Shown in pieces: positions 1 through 9,631 of a stretch of 42,814 bases of DNA. Below the pieces are notes generated by a model. It had not been told where the DNA came from. It did not search any database and saw nothing but the letters and a program-made list of their open reading frames with translations. The first letter of the stretch is position 1; the number at the start of each line of letters is the position of its first letter. The position numbers and the translations under genes are program-made. This DNA is from Bacteroidota bacterium (GTDB taxonomy: Bacteria; Bacteroidota; Ignavibacteria; UBA10030; UBA8401). The DNA lies in contig JACFMZ010000001.1 of the NCBI GenBank assembly GCA_019455105.1, forward strand, positions 53,826 through 96,639, read 5' to 3'.

Positions 1-80
1 CAACAAAAATTATTACCGAATCCGAAGCTTCCGAAAATGTTAAAAATCCCGCGCAAAAGCATATCGACCGAAGAATGTAA
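1..80 (+). CDS. 3' end of an unidentified gene (partial)
   Basis: The reading frame starting at base 3 is open from the window edge and ends with TAA at 78-80. Its last 25 residues are polar and charged, ending in HIDRRM, with amino acid and codon use like the neighbouring genes. A strong intrinsic terminator follows 75 bases later on the same strand, which supports a gene ending here. The frame starting at base 1 is also open, to a TAA at 94-96, but its lysine- and proline-rich translation looks less protein-like. No family can be recognised from so short a tail. Confidence 0.35.
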   Translation, partial: TKIITESEASENVKNPAQKHIDRRM

Positions 81-155
81 AATGAATAATTTTTAATCGA
101 AATTTCTTATCGTGGAATTTCGGTAGTTTTTTTTTATATTGTTCCTACTCAATTG

Positions 156-184
156 AACGTCCCGCACCGTTGGGACGTTTTTTT
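156..184 (+). terminator. Intrinsic terminator between the upstream gene and typA
   Basis: A perfect 8-bp stem AACGTCCC (156-163) pairs with GGGACGTT (172-179) around an 8-base loop and runs straight into a T tract to 184. It closes the transcription unit that enters from the left edge. Confidence 0.85.
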
Positions 185-272
185 ATTCTCTATTTGAATC
201 TCGCACAAAAAGCCGAAGCATAAAAATGTATGGCCTTCTTCTTTTGTGCAAGATGTTTTTCCAAAGGATTGT

Positions 273-2123
273 ATGATTCAGCAAAGCAACATTCGTAACA
301 TTGCCATTATTGCCCACGTTGACCACGGCAAGACAACGCTGGTTGATCAGTTATTGCGGCAAACCGGAACGTTCCGCGAAAACCAGCAGGTAGAAACCCG
401 CGTTATGGATTCCAACGCGCAAGAGCGGGAACGGGGCATTACCATTCTGGCAAAAAATACTTCCGTTTTTTATACCAATAAAAAGACAAAAGAAAAATTT
501 AAAATAAATATTATCGATACACCGGGACACTCCGATTTTGCCGGCGAAGTTGAGCGAACATTAAAAATGGTGGACGGCGTTCTGCTTCTGGTTGATGCAT
601 CGGAAGGTCCGCTGCCGGGAACAAAATTTGTTTTAAAAAAATCTCTCGATCTTCACCTGCAGCCGATTGTTGTTATTAACAAAATTGACCGGAAAGATGC
701 CCGTGCCCACGCCGTTTTAGATGAAGTGTTTGAACTATTCCTTTCGCTCGGCGCAAATGACGAGCAGCTGGACTTCCCGACGGTTTACGCAATAGCAAAA
801 CAAGGCATCGCCAAACGGGAATTAGAAGAGGAAAGCAATTCGCTTGAGCCGCTGTTCGAAGCAATTCTGTCGAACGTTCCGGCACCGAAAGGAAATTTAA
901 ACGAACCGTTTCAAATGCTCGTAACAACAATTGATTACAATGATTATCTCGGACGTCTCGGCATCGGAAAAGTTCATCGCGGCACCATCCGCATGGGTGG
1001 GCAGATGGAAGTGATTCACCGCGACGGCTCAAAGGAAGATGCGCGCGTAACAAAAATTTATACCTTTGAAGGTTTAAAACGCGTTGAAGTAGAAGAAGCA
1101 TCGGTCGGCGATGTGATTGCTCTCGCCGGAATGGAAGATGTTGATATCGGCGAAACAATTGTTGATGCCGCCGACCCGACTCCTCTTCCCTTTGTTGCCA
1201 TTGAAGAACCGACTCTTTCCATGAATTTTGTCGTCAACAATTCTCCCTTTGCCGGACAAGACGGAAAATATGTTACCACCAGAAATCTTCAGGAACGCTT
1301 AATGCGCGAACTCCGTTCAAATGTCAGTCTGCAGGTTGAATTGACCGACTCGCCGGATGTTTTTAAGGTAAGCGGCCGCGGCGAACTGCATCTCGGCGTG
1401 CTGATTGAAAACATGCGACGCGAAGGATACGAACTGCAGGTTTCGCGTCCGGAAGTTATATACAAACGCATTGATGATGTGCTGTGCGAACCGATTGAAC
1501 ATGTTATTATTGATGTGCCGGATGAATTTACCGGAACGGTCATCGAAAACATCGGCAAGCGCAAAGGCGAAATGAAAAATATGATTTCCGCCAACGGCAA
1601 TACCCGCTTGGAATTTTTTGTTCCCGCACGCGGGCTGATCGGCTTCCGGAATGAATTTATGACGCAGACAAAAGGAATGGGAATTATTCACCACAATTTT
1701 CACGGCTACGAGCCGTTTAAAGGAGAGCTTTCGCACCGCACGCGAGGCGCTTTAGTGGCACTGGAAGCCGGCGAAGCGGTTGCCTACGGCATGTGGAAAC
1801 TGCAGGAGCGGGCAGAATTTTTTATTGAACCGGGAATTAAGGTCTATGCAGGAATGATTGTCGGCGAAAATTCGCGCGAAGGCGATATGGTGGTGAATGT
1901 CTGCAAAACAAAACAACTGACGAATATGCGCGCTTCCGGCTCCGATGAAGCGGTGCGTTTGGAACCGCCGCGTAAAATGACGCTGGAACAAGCAATTGAA
2001 TGGATTGGCGACGATGAATATGTAGAGATAACGCCGAATACCATCCGCCTACGAAAAAAATATCTCGACCACAACGAACGAAATAGAATGTCGAAGAAAA
2101 AAGCAGAAACCGTGGAAGTATAA
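273..2123 (+). CDS. typA: Ribosome-associated GTPase TypA/BipA
   Basis: Translational GTPase of the EF-G/LepA superfamily that acts on the ribosome in assembly and stress responses. The P-loop AHVDHGKT is at residues 14-21, followed by the switch segment RERGITI, the DTPGH motif and NKID, then the elongation-factor domains and a C-terminal region typical of BipA ([32 protein letters not shown]). At 616 residues it has normal family length. An in-frame GTG lies at 246, but ATG at 273 is preferred because AAAGGA sits four bases before it and the protein then begins like other TypA proteins. The next gene starts 21 bases downstream on the same strand. Confidence 0.96.
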   Translation: MIQQSNIRNIAIIAHVDHGKTTLVDQLLRQTGTFRENQQVETRVMDSNAQERERGITILAKNTSVFYTNKKTKEKFKINIIDTPGHSDFAGEVERTLKMVDGVLLLVDASEGPLPGTKFVLKKSLDLHLQPIVVINKIDRKDARAHAVLDEVFELFLSLGANDEQLDFPTVYAIAKQGIAKRELEEESNSLEPLFEAILSNVPAPKGNLNEPFQMLVTTIDYNDYLGRLGIGKVHRGTIRMGGQMEVIHRDGSKEDARVTKIYTFEGLKRVEVEEASVGDVIALAGMEDVDIGETIVDAADPTPLPFVAIEEPTLSMNFVVNNSPFAGQDGKYVTTRNLQERLMRELRSNVSLQVELTDSPDVFKVSGRGELHLGVLIENMRREGYELQVSRPEVIYKRIDDVLCEPIEHVIIDVPDEFTGTVIENIGKRKGEMKNMISANGNTRLEFFVPARGLIGFRNEFMTQTKGMGIIHHNFHGYEPFKGELSHRTRGALVALEAGEAVAYGMWKLQERAEFFIEPGIKVYAGMIVGENSREGDMVVNVCKTKQLTNMRASGSDEAVRLEPPRKMTLEQAIEWIGDDEYVEITPNTIRLRKKYLDHNERNRMSKKKAETVEV

Positions 2124-2144
2124 TTTTTCTGTTTTCATTAAACA

Positions 2145-3245
2145 ATGACAGACTCCTCTATGATCGAAAAATATTTGAGACATATTGGAGTTTTTCTTTT
2201 TCTTGCCCTCCCTCTCTTCGCGCAGGATTCTTTATTTTTCTATCACGGATATTCTTACGGCACGGAAGCGCAGTACAATCCGCTTTCCGTTATCATGAAC
2301 GGCTCGTTTGATATTCTTCAGGTGTCAAATCGTAATAACGCAGTGTTTAAACTTCGCATTGCCGCCGGCGCGGAAAATGTTTTTCGTAATATTACGCATC
2401 CTTCGGAAAGAATTTCGCAATACGGCACGCGAAGGTTTTGGACAACGGAAGTCTTTCCGACAAGTCTACAGTTAAAAAATACCCAGTACTGGCCCAATTA
2501 TAAACTGCATCTTATCGGCGGCGGAATGACGTATATCGGTATTGCGGAATGGTATCAACTGCACGGGTATGAATATCCGAAAACGCTTTCGCTGATAACA
2601 ATGGCGGCATATCATTACTTAAATGAAGCAGTGGAAAATAATGATTACGTCGGTCCGACTGTTGACCCGATAGCCGATCTGCTTATTTTTGATCCGGCAG
2701 GGATTCTTCTTTTCAGTATTGACGGCGCGGCAAAGTTTTTCAGCAAAACACTGAACGGCGCAGATTGGTCGAATCAGCCGCTCATTAATTTTCCCGAAAA
2801 AACACTTTTGAATAACGGACAAAATTTTTCCTTCAAAATTCCTCTTCCGTTCGTGAACAGCCGATGGAAAATTTTGTACATCACCGGTATTGAAGGCGTC
2901 GTCGGGCTTTCATATACAATTAATCAAACGGACTGCATTTCCGTCGGCGGCGGGCTTTCAACAAGAGAGCTTGTTGAAGTGGAAAACTCAACCGGCGTGC
3001 GAACATTAACCGCTTCGCTTATTTATACGGGAGGAATTTATTACGACAGAAATAATTCTCTGCTCGCTTCGCTGGTGCTGGGGGGCGCACGCGGATATAT
3101 TGCCAAAGCAAATATTTATCCCGGAATTTTTCATCTCGGTCCTATATCGCCGGGAATTGTTTTACTCTGGCAGAAAAATCATACTCTTTCTTTCGGAATT
3201 GCCGCAACATTTTCTCCCGTCGGACTGGCGTATTCACTGCATTAA
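2145..3245 (+). CDS. Exported protein of unknown function, probable envelope protein
   Basis: A 366-residue protein with an N-terminal hydrophobic signal sequence (GVFLFLALPLFAQ, cleavage probably near residue 27). The middle carries a segment with a histidine-glycine-rich helix, a conserved-looking NEAVEN stretch and DPIADLLIFDPAG. This pattern recalls the DUF2279/DUF3943 group of envelope proteins, but I cannot confirm it. The last third is rich in alternating hydrophobic strands with aromatic residues, compatible with an outer-membrane barrel. An alternative start is ATG at 2160; neither start has a clear Shine-Dalgarno sequence. It follows typA by 21 bases and may be cotranscribed, without an obvious functional link. 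Confidence 0.7.
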   Translation: MTDSSMIEKYLRHIGVFLFLALPLFAQDSLFFYHGYSYGTEAQYNPLSVIMNGSFDILQVSNRNNAVFKLRIAAGAENVFRNITHPSERISQYGTRRFWTTEVFPTSLQLKNTQYWPNYKLHLIGGGMTYIGIAEWYQLHGYEYPKTLSLITMAAYHYLNEAVENNDYVGPTVDPIADLLIFDPAGILLFSIDGAAKFFSKTLNGADWSNQPLINFPEKTLLNNGQNFSFKIPLPFVNSRWKILYITGIEGVVGLSYTINQTDCISVGGGLSTRELVEVENSTGVRTLTASLIYTGGIYYDRNNSLLASLVLGGARGYIAKANIYPGIFHLGPISPGIVLLWQKNHTLSFGIAATFSPVGLAYSLH

Positions 3246-3355
3246 TTTGCCATTTCTGTTCCTTGCGATTCTCATGGAAGTTTTTTACTTTTTAATAACC
3301 TCAAGAAAAAGTACCATATAACCTGCGGCGGGGAAAACGACGCGGTTTTACTCCA

Positions 3356-3364
3356 TTATCCACA
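3356..3364 (+). promoter_or_regulatory. Perfect DnaA-box 9-mer TTATCCACA
   Basis: An exact match to the consensus DnaA box in the 199-base gap before the T9SS peptidase-like gene. It is solitary, with no cluster or AT-rich unwinding region around it, so it may be chance or a DnaA regulatory or titration site. Confidence 0.3.
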
Positions 3365-3444
3365 CAAAAAGATAATATTGCAGAACAGCAGCCAACATTT
3401 TTCCTTACACTAACTATGTAATATTCAGAATAAAGAGTGTTGTT

Positions 3445-5838
3445 ATGAAAAAACTCATCAATATTATTATTCTTTTTTTTCTCTCCGTCTCTTTTCTTTC
3501 GGCTCAAATTGAAACACAGCCCGAATCTTCAACGGCTGCTCATATTTTCACGCCGCATGGAATAGTTTTTACCGACGACAATCATTACACGCTGTTTCTG
3601 GAACACAACGGCACCATAGAAGAACTTGTCTCCGCACCGGGCGCAGGATATTATTTTACCGTCTCTCCGGACAGAAACACCATCGGCTTCAAATATATTT
3701 TTGATGACAATCTGCAATCACCGGCACTACTTGACCTTACGACAAAGAATATCACCTATCTCCACTCGCCTTCGCCGAGAGCCGGGCAGGTTCGCTTCTC
3801 TAAAAACGGAACGATTGTCTATACCGTTGAAGAAGAAGCGTATATTCAAAAAGGAAAGACCACAAGAAAAGTTCATCTCGGAACCTATTCCAATATTGTT
3901 GACCTATCGCCGGATGATAACTTTCTCTCTTACAATAACGATGATGATCAGATTATTCTTCTGAACCTTTCTTCATTAGAGAAAAAACAAATCTCTGCAC
4001 AAAGCTCATTCTTTCCCCAATGGTCTCCGGCAGGAAATAAATTAGCGTATTCAAGTTTAGACGGAAAACTCTTTGTCTTCGATGCACAGTCCGAACAGAC
4101 AGCATCACTCGGTGAAGGATTAAATCCTGTTTGGATGAACGACGGCGGGTCATTGATTGCCGAGCGGAGAGAAACCGAGAAACATGAGCTGCTGAATTCG
4201 GATTTATATCAACTTTCTGTTGACGGGAAACAGACGAAACGGTTAACGAAGACAAAAAACTTATTTGAGACGGAGCCAAGTGTTACTTCTGCCGGTGAGA
4301 TTATTTTTCATGCACATAACGGTGAGGCAGTGTTGAAGTTAATGAAAGATGGCTCGGTAAAAACTGTATCCGTGCTTCAAACAGAAAAAGTAGCAGCGGC
4401 GAAGAAATCGAAAAAAACTTCCGGATTAAAGAAAACTGCTTCTCCTCAAGCGTATTTTGAAATGCCGTACACTAATCAAGTTTATGACACGCCGGATTGG
4501 TATAACGGAAGTGCGGCGTGCGGGCCAACAACAGCCATTATGGTGCTGGCATATTACGGCATATTACCGGAATGGAAAGTCTGGATTTCCGCCAATAAAC
4601 CTTCCCCCGGACATTATAGTGCGTATGGAAATTATATTTGTGAGAAATATCGTTTTCGAGGAATAAGCTATATTCAAATAGCTGAAGATCCAAACGGAAA
4701 ACAATCATGGGGAGGGTACGGTTTTATGTGGAGCACCGGAAGCCCGTTTACCCGCATGGGTTCGTATTATAAAAATCATGGTTTAACGGCGCTGCGGCAA
4801 GGAACTGATTCCGATGGCGGCGGAGCTCCATCCAATGATTTTATTGTAAACGAAGTGACAAACTTAAGACCTTACTCTCTCTGCAACGGATTAACAACGG
4901 CCGGACACATTATCGCAATAAACGGTATTGGTACTGAAAAACATACCTTAATTACAAATGACCCGTACGGAAATAAAAATATCAGCTATCCAAGTACAAA
5001 CGGAAGAGTCGCACAATATGATTGGCCCGGTTATAACAATGGATACAAAAATCTTAATAATATTTGGTGGGGTATTTCCGTCAGCGCTCCGCAAACAGCA
5101 ACGGCTGATACTCTTGTTGATGATCTTAATTTCTTAAAAGGTTTTTCAATGAGCAACACCGGCACGGCAACAATGTACAGCTGGAATGACATGAACAGCG
5201 GATATAACGGTCACTTATGGTATGTAAAAACAAAACAAAGTGATACCTGTTTTGCCGTTTGGAAGCCGTCGCTTCAGAAAGACGGAATGTATGAAGTTTC
5301 TGCGTTTATTCAAGCAAGTAATGCCAAAGCTGCGCGTTATACAATTAACCATAAAAACGGCACTTCGATTGTTGTTGTTGATCAAAGCCAGGTAAAAGCA
5401 GATTGGCTTTCATTAGGCGTATTTCCTTTTGAAAAGAATTCGAATTCGTACGTAAAACTCGGCGACGGCAGCGATTCCACCGGACAGGAAATTGTCTTCG
5501 ATGCAATTCGGTGGACTTATCAGGCTCCTCTTTCAGTCGAAAGAAACAATCATACCGCTATTCCGACAACAATGCAGTTAAAGCAGAATTATCCGAATCC
5601 GTTTAATCCGTCCACAACAATTATGTTTTCTGTTCCGGAAAATTTATCGGGAAAAACGGTTTCACTGCGGGTGTATAATATTCTTGGAGAAGAAATTTCT
5701 ACTTTAGTTAATCAGTTTCTTTCGGCAGGAGAATATTCCGTGGTCTTTAATGCCGAGGGTCTTGCTTCAGGTTTATATTTCTACCGGCTGCAGGCAGGAA
5801 ATACAATCTTAACACAACGAATGAATTTAATAAAATAA
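3445..5838 (+). CDS. T9SS-secreted multidomain protein: TolB-like propeller, C39-like cysteine peptidase, golvesin-like domain
   Basis: A 797-residue secreted protein. In order: signal peptide (1-20); about 300 residues of PD40/TolB-like propeller repeats (SPDDNFLSYNN, FPQWSPAGNKLAYSS); a C39_2-type papain-like domain around 340-550 with SAACGPTT, placing the nucleophile at C359, and AGHIIAING...LITNDPYG supplying H488 and D506; a golvesin/Xly-like beta domain at about 555-692; and a T9SS sorting domain from about 708 with NYPNPFNPSTT. The triad appears intact, so it may be an active extracellular peptidase or amidase, though some C39-like domains only bind. Its target is unknown. It stands alone between a 199-base gap and a shared terminator with the convergent GH94 gene. 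Confidence 0.85.
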   Translation: MKKLINIIILFFLSVSFLSAQIETQPESSTAAHIFTPHGIVFTDDNHYTLFLEHNGTIEELVSAPGAGYYFTVSPDRNTIGFKYIFDDNLQSPALLDLTTKNITYLHSPSPRAGQVRFSKNGTIVYTVEEEAYIQKGKTTRKVHLGTYSNIVDLSPDDNFLSYNNDDDQIILLNLSSLEKKQISAQSSFFPQWSPAGNKLAYSSLDGKLFVFDAQSEQTASLGEGLNPVWMNDGGSLIAERRETEKHELLNSDLYQLSVDGKQTKRLTKTKNLFETEPSVTSAGEIIFHAHNGEAVLKLMKDGSVKTVSVLQTEKVAAAKKSKKTSGLKKTASPQAYFEMPYTNQVYDTPDWYNGSAACGPTTAIMVLAYYGILPEWKVWISANKPSPGHYSAYGNYICEKYRFRGISYIQIAEDPNGKQSWGGYGFMWSTGSPFTRMGSYYKNHGLTALRQGTDSDGGGAPSNDFIVNEVTNLRPYSLCNGLTTAGHIIAINGIGTEKHTLITNDPYGNKNISYPSTNGRVAQYDWPGYNNGYKNLNNIWWGISVSAPQTATADTLVDDLNFLKGFSMSNTGTATMYSWNDMNSGYNGHLWYVKTKQSDTCFAVWKPSLQKDGMYEVSAFIQASNAKAARYTINHKNGTSIVVVDQSQVKADWLSLGVFPFEKNSNSYVKLGDGSDSTGQEIVFDAIRWTYQAPLSVERNNHTAIPTTMQLKQNYPNPFNPSTTIMFSVPENLSGKTVSLRVYNILGEEISTLVNQFLSAGEYSVVFNAEGLASGLYFYRLQAGNTILTQRMNLIK

Positions 5839-5839
5839 A

Positions 5840-5873
5840 AAATTGCTGCAGATATTTATTTCTGCAGCAATTT
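5840..5873. terminator. Bidirectional terminator between convergent genes
   Basis: A perfect 13-bp inverted repeat AAATTGCTGCAGA (5840-5852) and its complement (5861-5873) flank an 8-base AT loop. The outer A/T pairs give a T-rich tail on both strands. It lies two bases after the T9SS gene stop and 27 bases after the GH94 stop, so it probably terminates both. Confidence 0.85.
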
Positions 5874-5899
5874 CCTTTTCACAATAAGAAAAATTTTTC

Positions 5900-8299
5900 C
5901 TACGCTCCCATAACAACTTCTATTACATTCAACGAACCTTCTTTTTGCGGAAGAATCGGAAGCGTAGTTTCTTTTCCGTTAAGAGTAACAGAAGCTACTC
6001 CTTTTTCTGCGCCGTTTGGATTTTTTACGGTAATCCGGTAGGTTGCACCGCGCCATTTGCGCACCACTTCAAATCCTTTCCACTCTTTCGGAATGCAGGG
6101 ATCAATCATCAGTCCGTTATACTCGGGACGGATTCCCAAAATCCATTTTGTTGCTGCCGTGTAATTCCATCCTCCGCTTCCGGTCAGCCACGGATGGCGT
6201 GCCCGTCCGTACGCGGTGTGATCTTTTCCCATAATAAACTGACAATAAGAATACGGCTCCGCTTCTCTTTTTTCAATGAGAGTATTTTGATTGTACGGCA
6301 GAAGATCGTTATACAATTTCATGGCAAGCGTTCCGCGTCCTAATTTACATTCGGCAATAATTGCCCACGGATTAGGATGGCTGAAGATTGCGCCGTTTTC
6401 TTTTATTCCTTTATACACGCGCGTAATATATCCGATATCATCATTCGGCTGAGAATACGTGGGCCAGCAAAGGTGCAGACCGAACGGCGAACCGAGATGT
6501 TCGTGCACGGCATCCATTGCTTTTTTTCCGTGCTCTTCGGAAGCCGCTCCCGAAAGAACCGCCCAGCTGTTGCTTTCTAAAAATATTTTTCCTTCGTCAT
6601 TTTCTTTCGTGCCGATCTTCATTCCCTTTTTTGTTATGCCGCGAATGTACCAATAGCCGTCCCACAATTCCCGCTCACAGGCTTTTTGCACTCTTTCTGC
6701 CTGAATGGAATATTTCTGCACATCGGCATCCCGCTGAAGATATTCCGCCGCGGAAATAAATTCTTTCAGCGCCCAATATAGCATAAAAGAAACCATGGCG
6801 CTTTGCCCGCCGCCGAGATTTAAGCAGTCATTCCAGTCTGCCCGAAGACCAAGACAGATTCCGTTCGGCGCGGTTTGCTCTAAGCTAAAATCTAATGAAC
6901 GCTTTAAATGGTCGTACACCGTTGCTTCTCCTGTATCGGCAAACGGCACCATCACATCAAAAAATTTTGCGTCGCCTGTTTCACGAACAAAATCACAGAT
7001 TGAGCCGATAATCCACAGCGCATCATCAGAACAGACATCTTCCATGCCGTGAATAATATCCGAAGCGCTCGGTGCCGGCACAACCGTCGGCAGTTTAACA
7101 TTCGGCAGATCGTTTCGTTGTGGTTTAAATACTTCCGGATCAAAAAGATGAAGTCCGTACCCTTTGCTCACCTGGCCGTGAAGCAATTCAAAAATGCGCT
7201 CTTTTACTTTTTCCGGATTGGTATGAACCACCGACATAATATCCTGCGAGGTGTCGCGGTATCCTAATCCCGTGCGTCCGCCCACTTCTATGAACGAAGC
7301 AAAGCGCGACCACACAACGCACGTTTCCGCCTGATACAGCGTCCATGCATTAATCATGGTATTCAGCCCTTCGTTCGGCGTTGCACAGTGAAAGATGGAC
7401 TGCTTTCTTCTCCAATACGTGGCAAGTTCAAGAAACGCATTATCCACATTTTTGAAATCGGAATATTTTTTGCGAATCCGATTTCCTTCTTTTCTGCCGC
7501 CGACACCAAGCATAAAGATAAGCCGCTGTTCTTCCCCTGGATTTAAGGAAATTTTTTTATGCAGCGCGCCGCAATGGTTTCCGCCGAGTTCCGTGCTGTT
7601 GCTGCATCGGCCGTTTTCCACGGCAGCAGGATTCGTTTCCGTTTTATATGCTCCAATGAATTTATCACGCACGCAGTCGTAACTATCCGGCTCAACGTTT
7701 GAAGTAAAGTAATGAAACGTCCACGGCTCGTAGAAAAAATCATATTCGATAATACCTTCCGCGTAATGAGAACCGCTGGCGTAGAGCGACATTTGCAGAT
7801 TCTGATTATCAATTTCAATGTGATGGAAAGAAAATTCCACATACGAAAAAATGCTGAGTGTTCTCGGCGTGTCGGATGAATTTTTTATTTTTACATCCCA
7901 CAATTCCACATCATCTTCTATGGGAATAAATAAAATCTGCTCGGCATGTATTCCTTTATAATCGCTGATGAATTTTGAATACGACATACCGTGGCGGCAT
8001 TCGTATTTTGCCTTGGTAAAATCTTTTCCTGCGGGCTGCCAAGAGATGGACCAAAATTCTCCCGTTTGATCGTCGCGGATGTACACATAATGTCCGGGAC
8101 GGTCGAGCGGAATTCCGTTCTGCCGAAAGCGCGTAATGCGGTGATGTTCTGCTGTTTTATAAAAAGAATATCCGCCGGCGTTGTTTGAAATAACCGTGCA
8201 AAAATCTTTTACGCCGAGATAATTTGTCCACGAAGCCGGTGTATCGGGGCGTTCAATAACGTATTCATTGTTTTTATTGTCAAAGTAACCGTATTGCAT
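5900..8299 (-). CDS. chbP: GH94 N,N'-diacetylchitobiose phosphorylase
   Basis: Cytoplasmic GH94 enzyme (799 residues, no signal peptide) that splits N,N'-diacetylchitobiose with phosphate into GlcNAc-1-phosphate and GlcNAc. The whole protein follows the Vibrio chitobiose phosphorylase pattern as I remember it: an N-terminus of YGYFDN type, WTNYLG, FCTVISNNAGGYSFY, GHYVY, then AETCVVWSRFASFIEVGG and the catalytic segment GLRADWNDC, whose WND aspartate is D491. The C-terminus has PYSYCQFI, DPCIPKEW and WRGATYRI. Cellobiose phosphorylase is the main alternative; the chitinase immediately upstream favours chitobiose. The start has AAAGGA seven bases before the ATG, 11 bases after the chitinase stop, so the two are almost certainly cotranscribed. 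Confidence 0.92.
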   Translation of the reverse strand: MQYGYFDNKNNEYVIERPDTPASWTNYLGVKDFCTVISNNAGGYSFYKTAEHHRITRFRQNGIPLDRPGHYVYIRDDQTGEFWSISWQPAGKDFTKAKYECRHGMSYSKFISDYKGIHAEQILFIPIEDDVELWDVKIKNSSDTPRTLSIFSYVEFSFHHIEIDNQNLQMSLYASGSHYAEGIIEYDFFYEPWTFHYFTSNVEPDSYDCVRDKFIGAYKTETNPAAVENGRCSNSTELGGNHCGALHKKISLNPGEEQRLIFMLGVGGRKEGNRIRKKYSDFKNVDNAFLELATYWRRKQSIFHCATPNEGLNTMINAWTLYQAETCVVWSRFASFIEVGGRTGLGYRDTSQDIMSVVHTNPEKVKERIFELLHGQVSKGYGLHLFDPEVFKPQRNDLPNVKLPTVVPAPSASDIIHGMEDVCSDDALWIIGSICDFVRETGDAKFFDVMVPFADTGEATVYDHLKRSLDFSLEQTAPNGICLGLRADWNDCLNLGGGQSAMVSFMLYWALKEFISAAEYLQRDADVQKYSIQAERVQKACERELWDGYWYIRGITKKGMKIGTKENDEGKIFLESNSWAVLSGAASEEHGKKAMDAVHEHLGSPFGLHLCWPTYSQPNDDIGYITRVYKGIKENGAIFSHPNPWAIIAECKLGRGTLAMKLYNDLLPYNQNTLIEKREAEPYSYCQFIMGKDHTAYGRARHPWLTGSGGWNYTAATKWILGIRPEYNGLMIDPCIPKEWKGFEVVRKWRGATYRITVKNPNGAEKGVASVTLNGKETTLPILPQKEGSLNVIEVVMGA

Positions 8300-8310
8300 G
8301 AGCGTTCCTT

Positions 8311-9477
8311 TTAGTGAAGGGAGTTGTTCCGGGAAAGATTTCTATTCAGCGCATCGAGCAGAGGCGTTGAGCCGTCGGAAAGATAATCGCCGGTAATTTC
8401 CCAAATAATAACTCCGCGGAGATGATGATGAAGTACATACCGCGCTTTTTCCGCAACCGATTCCTGATCGTCGAAGGAAATCAGCGTGTTCTTTTCCGGC
8501 AAAATGATGTACGGAACTTTTGCGTTGCTGTCCCATCTTCTGTTCTGCTTTGTCAGAACGTGAACGATGTTGTAATAAAATGCGCCAGACGGGGAAAACA
8601 ACGCTGTATCCATACCGCTCTGAGCTTTGTAGAGCCCTGCGCATTGCGAAAAAGACTGTCCGTAAAATGGAACGCCGATGTTGATCTTTTGTGAAGGAAC
8701 ATGTAACGTTTCGCGATAGTAGCGAACGGTTGCGTCAATAGTGTTTACAGTATCCAGCGCCGAAGAAGCATACAGCGCGGAATTATGACCGCTGATTGGA
8801 GACCACGAACCGTAAAAATCGTAGGTCATAATATTTACCATATCAAGGAGCGGAAGAAGCGAATCGATTTCAAAATTATTCAAAAGTCCTGCGCCGGCAG
8901 GAAATGCCGCCGTGAGAAGAATTTTTTTCTGTACAGTTTGTTCAAGCGCGCGCAGTGTATCGCGCAGCGTTTGCAGAAGAAGCGTGTAATTTCTTTTGTC
9001 ATTTGCGGTTCCGTTGTGTTCAGCCATTCCCGGAAATTCCCAATCAATATCAATGCCGTCAAAACCGAGCGTGCGGATACAATCGGCGCACGACTGTGCA
9101 AATTTTTTGCGCGTGGAATCAGACGAAGAGACCGCCGGAAAATTTCCGGAATCTTCCCACCCGCCGAGCGAAAGCAGAACCCGTACTTTGTGCTGATGAG
9201 CCAATTCGATGATTGACGGTTTTCTGTTTTTATGAAATAGCGCAATCGAATCCCCTTGCGCATCTCTGCCGGTAATTTCACCGCTCGGAAGCGGATACCA
9301 GAAGGCGTAATTCAACATTGTTACTTTAGAAAAGGAAACTTTTTCATGGCTCATCAACGCATCGGAGTGTTTCCATTTCCACGAGGGAAAATAGCCGATA
9401 ATTTCTTTGCTCTGTCCGTAACCGTTCAGAAAAAATAGTGCCGTAATAATTGATAAAAAGAATATTCTGTTTTTCAT
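8311..9477 (-). CDS. GH18 chitinase, exported, probably periplasmic
   Basis: A 388-residue retaining chitinase of family GH18. A signal peptide covers about residues 1-21. The barrel carries SLGGW (103-107) and the catalytic motif DGIDIDWE (140-147) with acid/base E147. MTYDFYGSW and the late tryptophan segment VIIWEITGDY also fit. It has neither a T9SS sorting domain nor a visible chitin-binding module, so it is more likely a periplasmic enzyme trimming imported oligomers than a secreted depolymerase. It sits directly before the chitobiose phosphorylase, which would use its main product. The ATG at 9477 is the natural start because the signal sequence begins there. A 154-base leader containing two hairpins separates it from the permease gene. 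Confidence 0.92.
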   Translation of the reverse strand: MKNRIFFLSIITALFFLNGYGQSKEIIGYFPSWKWKHSDALMSHEKVSFSKVTMLNYAFWYPLPSGEITGRDAQGDSIALFHKNRKPSIIELAHQHKVRVLLSLGGWEDSGNFPAVSSSDSTRKKFAQSCADCIRTLGFDGIDIDWEFPGMAEHNGTANDKRNYTLLLQTLRDTLRALEQTVQKKILLTAAFPAGAGLLNNFEIDSLLPLLDMVNIMTYDFYGSWSPISGHNSALYASSALDTVNTIDATVRYYRETLHVPSQKINIGVPFYGQSFSQCAGLYKAQSGMDTALFSPSGAFYYNIVHVLTKQNRRWDSNAKVPYIILPEKNTLISFDDQESVAEKARYVLHHHLRGVIIWEITGDYLSDGSTPLLDALNRNLSRNNSLH

Positions 9478-9488
9478 TTCTTAAGAAA

Positions 9489-9509
9489 TTCCGTATTTTT
9501 AAAACGGAA
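9489..9509 (-). promoter_or_regulatory. Small hairpin just upstream of the chitinase start
   Basis: TTCCGT (9489-9494) and ACGGAA (9504-9509) can pair 11 bases before the chitinase ATG on the minus strand. The only purine-rich GGAA near the start lies inside this stem, so folding could reduce translation initiation. The stem is short and its function is conjecture. Confidence 0.3.
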
Positions 9510-9564
9510 ATGCCATTGTCTCTTTTCTTTATGCAAGGAATTGAACTCTGGTTTTTCTCTCCTT

Positions 9565-9595
9565 GGCGGCGGTGTTGCAGCACCCCGCCTTTTTT
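9565..9595. promoter_or_regulatory. GC-rich hairpin in the chitinase leader
   Basis: GGCGGCGGTG (9565-9574, one bulged C) pairs with CACCCCGCC (9581-9589) around a 6-base loop. On the plus strand it is followed by six T, the form of an intrinsic terminator, although no plus-strand gene precedes it. On the minus strand it lies in the leader between the permease and chitinase genes. It could act as an mRNA processing or stability element, or stop antisense transcription. Confidence 0.5.
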
Positions 9596-9631
9596 ATTGT
9601 TCATCGTTGCAGCGATGAAGAACACAATCCG

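Noticed and set aside
676-1158. Long minus-strand open frame inside typA.
   Set aside because: It is antisense to a well-conserved gene and its translation is rich in arginine, histidine and cysteine with no recognisable domain.
3356-3364. Chromosome origin suggested by the DnaA box.
   Set aside because: Only one box at each of two distant places, no box cluster, no dnaA or dnaN gene and no unwinding region.
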